64,000 nt of DNA from Ruegeria faecimaris (lineage in GTDB: Bacteria > Pseudomonadota > Alphaproteobacteria > Rhodobacterales > Rhodobacteraceae): the NCBI RefSeq assembly GCF_900182615.1, contig NZ_FXTE01000003.1, positions 186,001-250,000 of the forward strand, written 5' to 3'. A program made the translations under genes and the position numbers. This document shows positions 37,621-46,214 of this stretch, piece after piece (the first letter of the stretch is position 1; every line of letters begins with the position of its first letter). The notes beneath the pieces are model-generated. The model was not told the DNA's origin and did no database searches. It saw only the letters and a program-made list of their open reading frames with translations.

Positions 37621-38382
37621 ATGGGCAAGCTACTGGATCGCTATATTCACCGCAAAGCACTGACGCGCTGGCAGCGGGACGCCCGGGCAGCGCCCGAGGC
37701 TGTGCTTTCTGAATTGCGGCTGCAGCGTGATGATGCACGTCGCTTGCGATCCGAGCTGGATGCGCTGATCCTTCAGGCCAACAGCCGCCTTACACGGCCT
37801 GTGGCGGGATCAACCCATTTCCCGAAACCGTTGGGCACCGACTGGAGCTGGAGGCCTGAGCTGTGGCGCTATCCTCAGCCCCGCCCCGGTGTCGCCTCGG
37901 CCCCGCGTAAGGCACGTATCAACGATGAGGCAACGCTGTTTCACGACTGTCCGCGCCAGGAAATCAGCACGCGCCAGATCAGGAACACGCGCAAGCATGA
38001 TCTGTCACCGTTCAGCTTGGCGGTCGAGGTTTTCGGGTTCGAGGGATCATTTCTCTCTCTCTCTATCGAGCTTCCACAAGAGGCTGTGCAAGGGCTGACG
38101 CGGCAGCATCTGATCCGAGTCGATTGCCATATTGAGGCCGAACGCCCACAGGAATTGTTCGCGCGGCTCAATATTCGACACGGCCCAAACGCCGAACAGG
38201 TTCTGCGCAAACTTGATCCCACTGGTCCTTCAAACAGCGTGGATTTTGATCTTGCACATTTACCACTGAATGAACGCCGCATGGACAAAGTCTGGCTGGA
38301 TATCATTCTGGATAATCCTCGGATGAACCGGATAGTGTTGCAGGACCTGACCGTCTGTCGTCACCATCGCGCCGATTTATGA
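37621..38382 (+). CDS. Conserved hypothetical protein (DUF6478-like)
   Basis: 253 residues with no enzyme motif that I can name. The N-terminus is basic and helical (LLDRYIHRKALTRWQRDA) and probably coiled up to residue 55. It is followed by a tryptophan-rich stretch (TDWSWRPELWRYP) and a beta-rich C-terminal half ending in LTVCRHH. The overall pattern recalls the DUF6478 family of Rhodobacteraceae, but I am going by memory of that family. The next small gene begins ten bases downstream, so the two probably act together. Confidence 0.75.
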   Translation: MGKLLDRYIHRKALTRWQRDARAAPEAVLSELRLQRDDARRLRSELDALILQANSRLTRPVAGSTHFPKPLGTDWSWRPELWRYPQPRPGVASAPRKARINDEATLFHDCPRQEISTRQIRNTRKHDLSPFSLAVEVFGFEGSFLSLSIELPQEAVQGLTRQHLIRVDCHIEAERPQELFARLNIRHGPNAEQVLRKLDPTGPSNSVDFDLAHLPLNERRMDKVWLDIILDNPRMNRIVLQDLTVCRHHRADL

Positions 38383-38392
38383 GAACCCAGCC

Positions 38393-38740
38393 ATGACTAA
38401 TCTGATACTCACATCACTGGGCCTGGAAAATGGCACCTGGATGGGCCACCTGCAGGCCGATACGCAGCCCGAGATCAGCGTGTCCTACCGTGGTGACGCG
38501 CTCGATGAGGTTCACCTGTCACCAGCCGACACCGGGTGGGAGCTTTGTGTACAGGTGCCTGATGTGGCCCTGTCTGACGGGGTCCACAGTTTTGTAATCT
38601 CAGATTCCGTTTCAGGGCTTAAACTGGGCGGGTTCTCGATCATTGCAGGAAACGCCGCCGCCGATGACCTGCGCGCCGAACTGGACCTGATGCGAGCAGA
38701 GCTTGATATGCTAAAACGAGTCTTTCGCCGGTCTCAGTAG
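38393..38740 (+). CDS. Small conserved hypothetical protein
   Basis: A 115-residue acidic protein. The first 90 residues look like an all-beta domain (GLENGTWMGHL, DGVHSFVISDSVSG). The C-terminus is a short heptad-like helix (DDLRAELDLMRAELDMLKRV) that could dimerise or bind the helical N-terminus of the protein encoded ten bases upstream. No signal peptide or membrane segment. I do not recognise the family. Confidence 0.75.
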   Translation: MTNLILTSLGLENGTWMGHLQADTQPEISVSYRGDALDEVHLSPADTGWELCVQVPDVALSDGVHSFVISDSVSGLKLGGFSIIAGNAAADDLRAELDLMRAELDMLKRVFRRSQ

Positions 38741-38814
38741 GCGGTAGAAGGGCGGACGAAGTGCGTGCCTATAATTCAGGTGTCATTGTACGCTTACTGT
38801 TGGCCATGACCCGA

Positions 38815-39549
38815 TCACATCGAAGAATCATCAATTACCAATGAGGGTTGAAATTTTTCTTTCGGCAGGAGCTTGAAGCGCGTTTCGCCCATTGAGACCC
38901 CAAGCATCCGGTCGCACCGAAATGTCCTTGGTTCGTTTCTCAGACGGTCGATCGCAACGACGTACCAAATGGGATACTTCAACAAGAGATACTGAGGCTC
39001 AATTTGCCGGTTGGAAATAACACCGTCTTCTCTTTGATATCGCAGCTCCAAGACCTTCTGATCGACGAAAGCCTGATGAACCGCTTGCACAATCCTTTTT
39101 GGCGGGGCGCTCGCGCTGGCTTGAACATAAGTCGAAGCCGTGACGCCTATGAGAATACGGGACTTGAGCTGGTTCACCTTGTTGCGTTTCTCGGGTGAAA
39201 ACGAGGCCACAAGCTGCCGCCTTACCGATGCCAAGTTCGCAAGCAACATTGGTGATTTCATCTGCTCTGCGACAGCGATACTGATTAGCAGATCGACCGC
39301 CTCAGCGTATGTCAGGTTCATGCGACCAACGCCCCAGTTGCGGTCGAGGCGCACACCTCCTCCACGACCGCGATCAGCGTCTATCTGCATGCCTTGGTCC
39401 CGCATAAGCACAAGGTCGCGGGCTATCGTGCGCATACTGACACCATGCTGTTGCGCCAAGTCTCTAACCGTACAATGGGCATCTTGCTTGAGTTGAACCG
39501 CAAGCAATTCCAATCGCCTCAGTCTGTTGTGTGTATTAGCCCGTGCCAT
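38815..39549 (-). CDS. HTH- and WYL-domain transcriptional regulator (YafY-like)
   Basis: 244 residues. The N-terminal DeoR-type winged helix (LLAVQLKQDAHCTVRDLAQ, GVSMRTIARDLVLMRDQG) is followed by a linker and a C-terminal WYL-like domain (LELRYQREDG, IEPQYLLLKYPIWYVVAID, FRCDRMLGV). The canonical W-Y-L triplet is partly altered to IWYVV. WYL domains sense nucleic acid or nucleotide ligands in some proteins. It is divergent from a VOC-family gene, which is its probable target. Confidence 0.9.
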   Translation of the reverse strand: MARANTHNRLRRLELLAVQLKQDAHCTVRDLAQQHGVSMRTIARDLVLMRDQGMQIDADRGRGGGVRLDRNWGVGRMNLTYAEAVDLLISIAVAEQMKSPMLLANLASVRRQLVASFSPEKRNKVNQLKSRILIGVTASTYVQASASAPPKRIVQAVHQAFVDQKVLELRYQREDGVISNRQIEPQYLLLKYPIWYVVAIDRLRNEPRTFRCDRMLGVSMGETRFKLLPKEKFQPSLVIDDSSM

Positions 39550-39575
39550 GAATCAAATAAGACATAAAATGGCAC
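39543..39575. promoter_or_regulatory. Inverted repeat overlapping the WYL-regulator start
   Basis: GTGCCAT and ATGGCAC arms are separated by 19 bases. One arm covers the start codon of the regulator, the other lies in the divergent promoter region of the VOC gene. Candidate autoregulatory operator. Confidence 0.4.
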
Positions 39576-39646
39576 ATTAGTCGATATAGCTTGGGTCACT
39601 GAAACCAATGCCTGACGCAGGCCACTCACTTGCAGGAGCTAAATCG

Positions 39647-40003
39647 ATGAAAATGAATTACTTTGTTGTCGGAACGAATGACATGGCAGCTGCAAGAACC
39701 TTCTACGACACACTGTTTTCGCAATCGGGTCTCCAAAGCATGTCGCCTTCAGAAAGAATGACTTACTGGCTTGGAAAGGATTTTGCCTTCGCCGTGGCCA
39801 AACCCTTCGACACGTTGCCGGCCACCAACGGTAATGGAACGATGGTTGGATTTTGCGTTGGTGGCGAAGCAGAAGTCAGAAGGCTGCACGCTTTAGCCAC
39901 AGATCTCGGGGGTGATTGTGAGGGGGCCCCCAACCAACGCGGGCCAAAGTTCTCTGCATACGTTCGAGACCTGGATGGAAACAAGATGTGTTTTTCTGAC
40001 TAG
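39647..40003 (+). CDS. VOC-family (glyoxalase/bleomycin-resistance-like) protein
   Basis: ATG 39647 follows AGGAG and gives 118 residues, one typical VOC domain of two beta-alpha-beta-beta-beta units. Visible features are YFVVGTNDMAAARTFYDTLF at the start and PKFSAYVRDLDGNKMCF at the end, where a usual metal-ligand Glu is replaced by Cys near the end. The function of this subgroup is not known; it is often found beside YafY-type regulators. The terminator at 40101 may serve both this gene and ctpA. Confidence 0.88.
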   Translation: MKMNYFVVGTNDMAAARTFYDTLFSQSGLQSMSPSERMTYWLGKDFAFAVAKPFDTLPATNGNGTMVGFCVGGEAEVRRLHALATDLGGDCEGAPNQRGPKFSAYVRDLDGNKMCFSD

Positions 40004-40096
40004 CTTTTCACAGAGCGGACGTTGGTTGGGAGACAACATAGGTGGCATCGGGCTCTAATCAGCCACCTTACCTCGATCGGCAGCGGCCCCATCAGG

Positions 40097-40121
40097 AAAA
40101 GGGCCGCCTGTCAGGCGGCCC
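40097..40121 (-). terminator. Terminator between VOC gene and ctpA (possibly bidirectional)
   Basis: Perfect 9-bp arms GGGCCGCCT/AGGCGGCCC around a 3-base loop lie eight bases after the ctpA stop and run into TTTT on the minus strand. The plus strand has a weaker T-rich tail (GGTTTCTTT). Confidence 0.88.
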
Positions 40122-40128
40122 GGTTTCT

Positions 40129-41469
40129 TTATTGCGATGGCCCGTCCGGGTTGAAGGCTGACAGCCCCTTGAGGATGTCGATGGCATAGGCCAGCTGGTA
40201 ATCCTCTTCCCGCAATTCGGCGGTGGCTTCGGCCTTGGCCCTATCTTCTTCGATCTGGCGGATTTCATCCTCGCTCAGGCTGTCATTGTTCAGACTGCCA
40301 CGCAGATCGGCCTCGGAACGGGTGTTCCCATTGGCCTCTTCTTCCTCGGTCTCCGGGGCTGGGCGGGGCTGTTCAACGATGATGTCGGGGCTGACACCAA
40401 GCGCCTGAATAGACCGGCCCGACGGCGTGTAGTAGCGCGACGTGGTCAAACGCATCGCGCCATCGCTCCGCAGTGGCATGACAGTCTGGACCGAGCCTTT
40501 GCCGAAACTTTTGGTTCCAACAACGATTGCGCGGCGATGATCCTGCAGCGCGCCGGCTACAATCTCGGATGCTGAGGCGGACCCGCCATTGATCAGCACC
40601 ACAATCGGCTTTCCTTCTGCCAGATCACCCACAGTTGCGTTGAAACGCTCACCATCGCTTGGATCGCGGCCACGGGTTGATACGATCTCACCCTCGTTTA
40701 GGAATGCGTCCGAAACCTTGATTGCCTGTGTCAGCAGACCACCGGGATTGTTGCGCAGGTCCAGAACGACACCATTCACCTTGTCGATCCCTCCGGCCTC
40801 TTCGATCTGCTCGGCCAGACCTTCCTGCAAGTTGGGATAGGTTTGGTCGTTAAAGGTGGTCACACGCAGAACCACACTTGTCCCTTCGGTGCGCGCGCGT
40901 ACTGCCGTCAGTTTGATTGTGTCGCGGATGATAGGCACGTCAAAAGGTTCCTGTTCACCCTCGCGGACAACGGTGATCACGATTTCCGAGCCCACCGGCC
41001 CGCGCATCAGATCGACCGCTTTGTCCAGGGTCAGGCCCAGTATGCTTTCGCCATCGACATGGGTGATGAAATCTCCGGCTTCGATCCCGGCCTCATCCGC
41101 AGGCGTATCATCGATCGGCGAGACAACTTTGACAAAGCCCTCTTCCTGCGTGACTTCGATACCCAGACCGCCAAACTCGCCACGGGTCTGGACCCGCATT
41201 TGTTCGGCATCATCCGGCGACAGATAGCTGGAATGCGGATCCAGCGAGGTCAGCATACCGTCAATGGCCGCCTCAATCAGGTCTTCGGGCTCAACCTCTT
41301 CGACATATTGCGCGCGGATGCGTTCGAAAATATCGCCAAACAGATCCAGCTGTTCATAGACACTGGCCTTGTTTTCGGCTTCTTGGGCAAGCAACGGACC
41401 GGCGATCTGCGTCGTTACAATCAGGCCTGCTATAGTTCCAGCCAAACCGGCCATCACAAATTTCTTCAT
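40129..41469 (-). CDS. ctpA: Carboxy-terminal processing peptidase (S41 family)
   Basis: 446 residues with an N-terminal signal/anchor (LAGTIAGLIVTTQIAG). A PDZ domain (about 90-170: GLGIEVTQEEGFVKVVSPID, AGIEAGDFITHVDGE) precedes the S41 catalytic domain, with the nucleophile Ser in NGGSASASEIVAGAL and the Lys in TKSFGKGSVQTV. The C-terminus is charged and rich in Glu. It processes periplasmic or envelope proteins. It follows envC by six bases, in the common alphaproteobacterial gpmI-envC-ctpA order. Confidence 0.95.
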   Translation of the reverse strand: MKKFVMAGLAGTIAGLIVTTQIAGPLLAQEAENKASVYEQLDLFGDIFERIRAQYVEEVEPEDLIEAAIDGMLTSLDPHSSYLSPDDAEQMRVQTRGEFGGLGIEVTQEEGFVKVVSPIDDTPADEAGIEAGDFITHVDGESILGLTLDKAVDLMRGPVGSEIVITVVREGEQEPFDVPIIRDTIKLTAVRARTEGTSVVLRVTTFNDQTYPNLQEGLAEQIEEAGGIDKVNGVVLDLRNNPGGLLTQAIKVSDAFLNEGEIVSTRGRDPSDGERFNATVGDLAEGKPIVVLINGGSASASEIVAGALQDHRRAIVVGTKSFGKGSVQTVMPLRSDGAMRLTTSRYYTPSGRSIQALGVSPDIIVEQPRPAPETEEEEANGNTRSEADLRGSLNNDSLSEDEIRQIEEDRAKAEATAELREEDYQLAYAIDILKGLSAFNPDGPSQ

Positions 41470-41475
41470 ACTCGT

Positions 41476-42606
41476 TTATCCATCCTTGTCGGTCCGAAAC
41501 CACGATTCCGGGTCCACGGGGCTGTTATCCTGTCTTACCTCTATATAGAGCGTTTCTGATCGGTCAGTTCCAGTGCCATCACCGCTTGTTGACAAAATTG
41601 CGCCGATTTCCTTCGATTCTGCAGGCATCAATCCGACTGGCGTCCCCCGGGGAATCACCTGACCGGCTTCTCCGTAGACCTCTTGTAGCCCGGAAAAGAC
41701 AAATAGAAGCCCCGGTTGCGGCTCGAGGATCACCAGATTCCCCAACTCCAGTAGTGGCCCGCGATACCGTATCGTGGCCGCCGTTGGCGAGGTGACTATT
41801 GCGCGCGGTCGGGTGCCCAATACGATACCAGGGCGTTTGACACCGGCCGCATCGGTTTCATTTGCCCGGTGCAGGATGACGCCCTGCGTCGGCAGCGTAA
41901 TTTGACCCTTGATACTTGATATATCCGCATCCGTTTCGGCGATTTGCCCTTCGGAGATCTGGGAAAGCCCGCTGGCAAAACCGTCAAGCGTTTCAGTCGA
42001 TGAGATCAGGATCGCTGTGCGGATCGGGTCCTCGACAAAGCGGCGCGGCAAATCCGTTCGGTCTGCGATGGCGGTGCTGAGCTGGGTGCGGGCATTCTGA
42101 ACGCCGGTCAAGCCCTCGACCAAGGTTTCCGAGGCGCTTTGCTGCAACAATCGCAGCGTGCGCACTTCCTGAAGATCACGCGCAAGAGACTGCGCTTTTG
42201 CGTTCAGACCCGGCGTAACCTCGGACAGCATCATACCGGCCCGGGCCGAGCCCAACGGCCCTGACGGGTGTAGCATCAGAACCGGAGGCGCCGTGGTTTC
42301 GATCGTTTGTAATACGCCCAACAGCTGTGCCACGTCCTTTTCCCGACTGCGCAACTCGGCTGTTAACTGGGCTTCGCGTGTTGCCGCCCGTCGTAGGCCA
42401 TCCCGCATGGCCGACAGGCCCGCCTCATACGCCTGTATGGTTTCGGTCAGGGCACGGACCCGGTCGCGGGCGCTTTCGGCCTCGGTCAACGATACTGATG
42501 CCTGCTCAAGCATCTGCGCTGCATTCAATGCAGCGGTTGCGGGGTCGGTCTGGGCAACCGCCCTGGATGCAAAGAAAATCGCCAGAAGCAGCGCACGAAG
42601 CGTCAT
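41476..42606 (-). CDS. EnvC-like murein hydrolase activator (degenerate LytM/M23 domain)
   Basis: 376 residues: a signal peptide (LLLAIFFASRAVA), a long coiled coil (about 25-230) and a C-terminal M23-type beta domain (GAIL-type strands around LGNLVILEPQPGLLFVFSGL). The zinc ligands of active M23 peptidases (HxxxD and HxH) are missing, as in EnvC and NlpD, which activate amidases instead of cutting peptidoglycan. It acts in the periplasm during cell division. The start overlaps the gpmI stop by four bases (ATGA). Confidence 0.88.
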   Translation of the reverse strand: MTLRALLLAIFFASRAVAQTDPATAALNAAQMLEQASVSLTEAESARDRVRALTETIQAYEAGLSAMRDGLRRAATREAQLTAELRSREKDVAQLLGVLQTIETTAPPVLMLHPSGPLGSARAGMMLSEVTPGLNAKAQSLARDLQEVRTLRLLQQSASETLVEGLTGVQNARTQLSTAIADRTDLPRRFVEDPIRTAILISSTETLDGFASGLSQISEGQIAETDADISSIKGQITLPTQGVILHRANETDAAGVKRPGIVLGTRPRAIVTSPTAATIRYRGPLLELGNLVILEPQPGLLFVFSGLQEVYGEAGQVIPRGTPVGLMPAESKEIGAILSTSGDGTGTDRSETLYIEVRQDNSPVDPESWFRTDKDG

Positions 42607-44120
42607 GAAAGCAGGCTCTTTCCAGTCATTTCAGGGGGCTGATCCAACGCCATCAGTTCCAGCAGTGTGGGCGCCAGATCGGACAGGCGACCATCCCGCA
42701 AGGATACCCCTGCTGGTCCCCCGACTAACGCCACGGGCACGGGGTTCAGCGTATGGGCTGTATGCGGCCCGCCGGTTTCGGGATCGACCATCATCTCGCA
42801 ATTTCCATGATCGGCCGTTACAATCATTGCGCCCCCCACTTTTTCCAACGCGGCGACCACTTGCGCCAGCCCTTGATCCACAGCCTCACAGGCGCGGATT
42901 GCCGCTTGCAGGTCGCCGGTATGCCCAACCATATCCGGATTGGCATAGTTGGTTATGATCAGATCATAGCCCGCCCCGATGGCTTCGACGAATTTTGCGG
43001 TTACTTCGGCCGATGACATCTCGGGTTGCAGGTCGTAGGTCGCCACTTTGGGTGATTTAGGCATAAAGCGGTCTTCGTTCGCCTCAGGCACTTCCTTGCC
43101 GCCATTGAGGAAGAAGGTCACATGCGGGTACTTCTCGGTCTCGGCCAGTCGGAACTGGCTGAGCCCATTTTTTGCCACCCATTCGCCCAGTGTATTGATG
43201 ATGTCACGTTTGGGGAAAACAGTGGTCATATAAGCGCTGTGCCCGTCGGAATATTCGACCATGCCCAGCAGGGCTGAAAGCTGTGGGCGCGGGCCGGTGT
43301 CGAAATCATCAAAGCCGGGTTCGCCAATCGCCCGCAGAATCTCGCGGGCCCGGTCGGCGCGGAAGTTGAGGCAGAAGAACCCATCTCCGTCTTTGATGCC
43401 GTGATAGCCGTCGAGGACGGTCGGGACGATAAATTCGTCCGTTTCCGACTGCTGATAGGCCTGATCCACGGCATTGCGCGCCGAAACAGCGCTGCGCCCC
43501 TGCCCTTTGATCATTGCACCATAGGCTTCGCTGACACGTTCCCATCGGTTGTCGCGATCCATTGCAAAATAGCGCCCGCAGACCGAGGCAACACGGGCGC
43601 CGTCGGGCAAGCGCTCCTCAAGCTCTGTGATATAGGTCAGCGCTGATTTCGGGGCCACATCCCGGCCATCCGTAACCGCGTGCAAGGCAACGGGCACACC
43701 AGCATCCGTTATCGCCTTTGCCGCAGCAATGATATGGTTCAGGTGGCCATGCACTCCCCCGTCCGAGACCACCCCCAACAGATGTGCGGTGCCACCTGCA
43801 GCCTTTACCTTACCGATAAAGTTCTGCAGCGCGGAGTTGGCAAAGAAAGAACCGTCCTCAATCGCCAGATCAATCTGGCCCAAATCCATCGCAACAACGC
43901 GGCCAGCCCCAATATTTGTGTGACCGACTTCGGAATTGCCCATCTGACCACTTGGCAGACCAACATCCGGACCATGGGTGATCAGCTTGGCGTGTGGGCC
44001 CTTGGCCATGATCGCATCAAATGTTGGCGTGTCGGCAAGGTAAGGCGCATTGGCCTCGGTGTCCTCGGACAGGCCCCAGCCATCAAGAATACACAGGACG
44101 ACGGGTTTCGGGGCGGTCAT
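42603..44120 (-). CDS. gpmI: 2,3-bisphosphoglycerate-independent phosphoglycerate mutase
   Basis: 505 residues, standard for GpmI. The start VVLCILDGWGLS contains the first metal Asp; GQMGNSEVGHTNIGAGR holds the phospho-serine; TDGRDVAPKSA and the insertion domain follow; YANPDMVGHTGD and VTADHGNCEMM carry the Mn2+ ligands. It interconverts 3- and 2-phosphoglycerate in glycolysis and gluconeogenesis. First gene of the gpmI-envC-ctpA unit. Confidence 0.97.
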   Translation of the reverse strand: MTAPKPVVLCILDGWGLSEDTEANAPYLADTPTFDAIMAKGPHAKLITHGPDVGLPSGQMGNSEVGHTNIGAGRVVAMDLGQIDLAIEDGSFFANSALQNFIGKVKAAGGTAHLLGVVSDGGVHGHLNHIIAAAKAITDAGVPVALHAVTDGRDVAPKSALTYITELEERLPDGARVASVCGRYFAMDRDNRWERVSEAYGAMIKGQGRSAVSARNAVDQAYQQSETDEFIVPTVLDGYHGIKDGDGFFCLNFRADRAREILRAIGEPGFDDFDTGPRPQLSALLGMVEYSDGHSAYMTTVFPKRDIINTLGEWVAKNGLSQFRLAETEKYPHVTFFLNGGKEVPEANEDRFMPKSPKVATYDLQPEMSSAEVTAKFVEAIGAGYDLIITNYANPDMVGHTGDLQAAIRACEAVDQGLAQVVAALEKVGGAMIVTADHGNCEMMVDPETGGPHTAHTLNPVPVALVGGPAGVSLRDGRLSDLAPTLLELMALDQPPEMTGKSLLS

Positions 44121-44223
44121 TTCGGCTCTCCGGGTTTGCTGCTCTTGGTTGGTCTTGTATCGCCTGCCCCGCGCAGGGTGAACCGCCTTTTGCCCTGATC
44201 AGTCAGAATTCATGTTACAAAGG

Positions 44224-45897
44224 CTATTCCTTGCCGGTATGGTCCTGATAGGGGCGCGCTTTGCGGCCTCTGTATTTCACGGTCAAATCCAGTGGTGCGT
44301 CGTTTTCGTCATAGATTCCAATAACCACCCCTCTGCCCCGACTATTGGTGCGCATATCGATCAGTTGCTGTTCGGAACGTGTTGTGCGCTGCGACGGGCG
44401 ACGCGCCCAAGTGAACAGATGGTCATACATCTTGGCGATGATATCCGCGTGTTCAGCACTGTTGCCAAGGTCTGTTAGTTCATTCGGGTCGTTTTCAAGA
44501 TCGAACAGCAGTGGCCGATGCCCGCCTTCGCAATGGATCAGCTTCCATTTCTTGTTGGCCACCATGAACATCACTGCATCCCGAACCGAGGCATTCAGCT
44601 TTTCCGCCATGGGCGAGGCGGAATAGTCATACTCACTGATTGCCACTTCCCGAGGTGTCTCGACCTGATGGCCACGCAAGATCGGCAACAAGGAGTGACC
44701 TTCCAGAATGTGACCCGACGCTTCGCCTCCGGCTATGTCCAAAAATGTTGGGGCGAGGTCGATGGACTCGACCAGCGCGTCGCTGACAGTGCCACGGGTT
44801 GCCTCAGCCTCGGGGGATGGGTCATAGATGATCAACGGCACCTTGACCGATGCGTCCTGGAAAAAGGTCTTCTCACCCATCCAGTGATCGCCCAGAAAAT
44901 CCCCGTGGTCCGAGGTTAACACGATCATCGTGTCCTCCATCCGACCCGTCTTTTCCAGCCATGCGAACAGCCGGCCCATTTGGTCGTCGGCCTGCTTGAT
45001 CAGACCCATATAAGCGGGGATCACGGCCTCGCGCACCTCTTGTCGGGAAAACGCCTCGCCCACCTTGGTGCCCATGAACGCGCTCAGCACTGGGTGGGCA
45101 TTCTGGCGTTCCGCCTCAGACCGGACCACGGGCAGGACATGTTCGGGGCCATACATCGAGGCATAGGGCTCTGGCACCACATAGGGCCAATGCGGCTTGA
45201 TAAAGCTCAGGTGGCAACACCAGGGGCCGTCATGGGCTTCCATGAATTCGATCCCGCGCCCGGTCAGATAGGGCGTTTCGCTGTCTTCCTCGGCAATATT
45301 CGCCGGCTGGGAAGAGTTCTTGAGAAACCAGCCCGACAGAACATTGCCCTCAGCGTCGAGACCTGAATTGGCGAAGTCATGCCAGGGGTTGTCGCTGTCA
45401 TATCCTTTGGCCGATAGGTATTTGTTGTATTCCTTGGCCCCGTCCGGGTCATAATACCCATCCGGCCCTTCGGGCAGCATTCCGTCATCACGCTCGAACA
45501 CGTCGAACCCGCATTCGGCCACGCGGGCACCGATCAGACTGTCCGGTTCCAGCCCCAACCGCGCCATGCCTTCGGCATCCGCGCGCATATGGGTCTTGCC
45601 CACCAGCCAACAGTCCATCCCAGCCTTGCGCAGATGATCACCCATGGTCGTCTCACCCACTTTCAGCGGGATTCCATTCCAAGAAGCCCCATGCGAATGC
45701 ACATAGCGCCCGGTATAGGTCGACATACGGGAGGACCCGCAAATAGGTGACTGAATATAGGCCTTGTCAAACCGCACACCACGCGCAGCCAAGCGGTCAA
45801 TGTTGGGGGTGTGCAGATGCGGATGTCCGTAACAGCTCAGATAGTCCCAGCGAAGCTGGTCGAACATGATGAACAGGATGTTTCTTGCTTTGGCCAA
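44224..45897 (-). CDS. Sulfatase-superfamily hydrolase, phosphonate monoester hydrolase-like
   Basis: 557 residues from a TTG start (GGGGGC upstream); the first strand NILFIMFDQLRWD needs this N-terminus, so an internal ATG is unlikely. Metal ligands D13 and the TSDHGDFLGDH pair match phosphonate monoester hydrolase/phosphodiesterases. The formylglycine position is C53 in PICGSSRM, where the consensus is CxPxR: the Pro is Ser here. The MGEKTFFQDASVKVPLI region and long C-terminus resemble PMH rather than arylsulfatases. The substrate could be a phosphodiester, phosphonate ester or sulfate ester. No signal peptide, so it is probably cytoplasmic. Confidence 0.88.
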   Translation of the reverse strand: MAKARNILFIMFDQLRWDYLSCYGHPHLHTPNIDRLAARGVRFDKAYIQSPICGSSRMSTYTGRYVHSHGASWNGIPLKVGETTMGDHLRKAGMDCWLVGKTHMRADAEGMARLGLEPDSLIGARVAECGFDVFERDDGMLPEGPDGYYDPDGAKEYNKYLSAKGYDSDNPWHDFANSGLDAEGNVLSGWFLKNSSQPANIAEEDSETPYLTGRGIEFMEAHDGPWCCHLSFIKPHWPYVVPEPYASMYGPEHVLPVVRSEAERQNAHPVLSAFMGTKVGEAFSRQEVREAVIPAYMGLIKQADDQMGRLFAWLEKTGRMEDTMIVLTSDHGDFLGDHWMGEKTFFQDASVKVPLIIYDPSPEAEATRGTVSDALVESIDLAPTFLDIAGGEASGHILEGHSLLPILRGHQVETPREVAISEYDYSASPMAEKLNASVRDAVMFMVANKKWKLIHCEGGHRPLLFDLENDPNELTDLGNSAEHADIIAKMYDHLFTWARRPSQRTTRSEQQLIDMRTNSRGRGVVIGIYDENDAPLDLTVKYRGRKARPYQDHTGKE

Positions 45898-45963
45898 ATC
45901 TGCGCCCCCGTTATTCAGGGACCTGCTTAGCCAATTCCAACCGCCAAACGAAGCGCTAAGTTA

Positions 45964-46200
45964 TTAGGCCTGCCGTTCCATCTGCTCAAGCATCTTTTGG
46001 GCGCGTTTGCACTGAAGCTTGTCGCGCAAGGGGCTGTTAGGGTCCACGTCCTTTTGGCAGACCACACATTTATCCGCCCCCGAGATCGCATTCAGGCCAC
46101 CGCAGCTGCCCTTGATGGTCTTACCCATCAACATCACACCCAGCGACATGCCAACCATGATAATCAGCAGCAGAATGAAGGCCAGAATAAAAGTGTTCAT
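45964..46200 (-). CDS. nqrM: Na+-NQR maturation factor NqrM
   Basis: This 78-residue protein has one N-terminal membrane helix (FILAFILLLIIMVGMSLGVM) and a short cytoplasmic tail with four cysteines: GSCGG, KCVVCQ and QCKR. This is the NqrM (DUF539) pattern, needed to place the Fe centre between NqrD and NqrE. It lies 14 bases after apbE, another Nqr assembly gene, while the nqrABCDEF operon is 4-5 kb away. Confidence 0.93.
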   Translation of the reverse strand: MNTFILAFILLLIIMVGMSLGVMLMGKTIKGSCGGLNAISGADKCVVCQKDVDPNSPLRDKLQCKRAQKMLEQMERQA

Positions 46201-46214
46201 CTCAGCTCAACCCG

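Noticed and set aside
41476..42606. EnvC-like protein as an active M23 peptidase
   Set aside because: The zinc-ligand histidines are not present, so an activator role is more likely.
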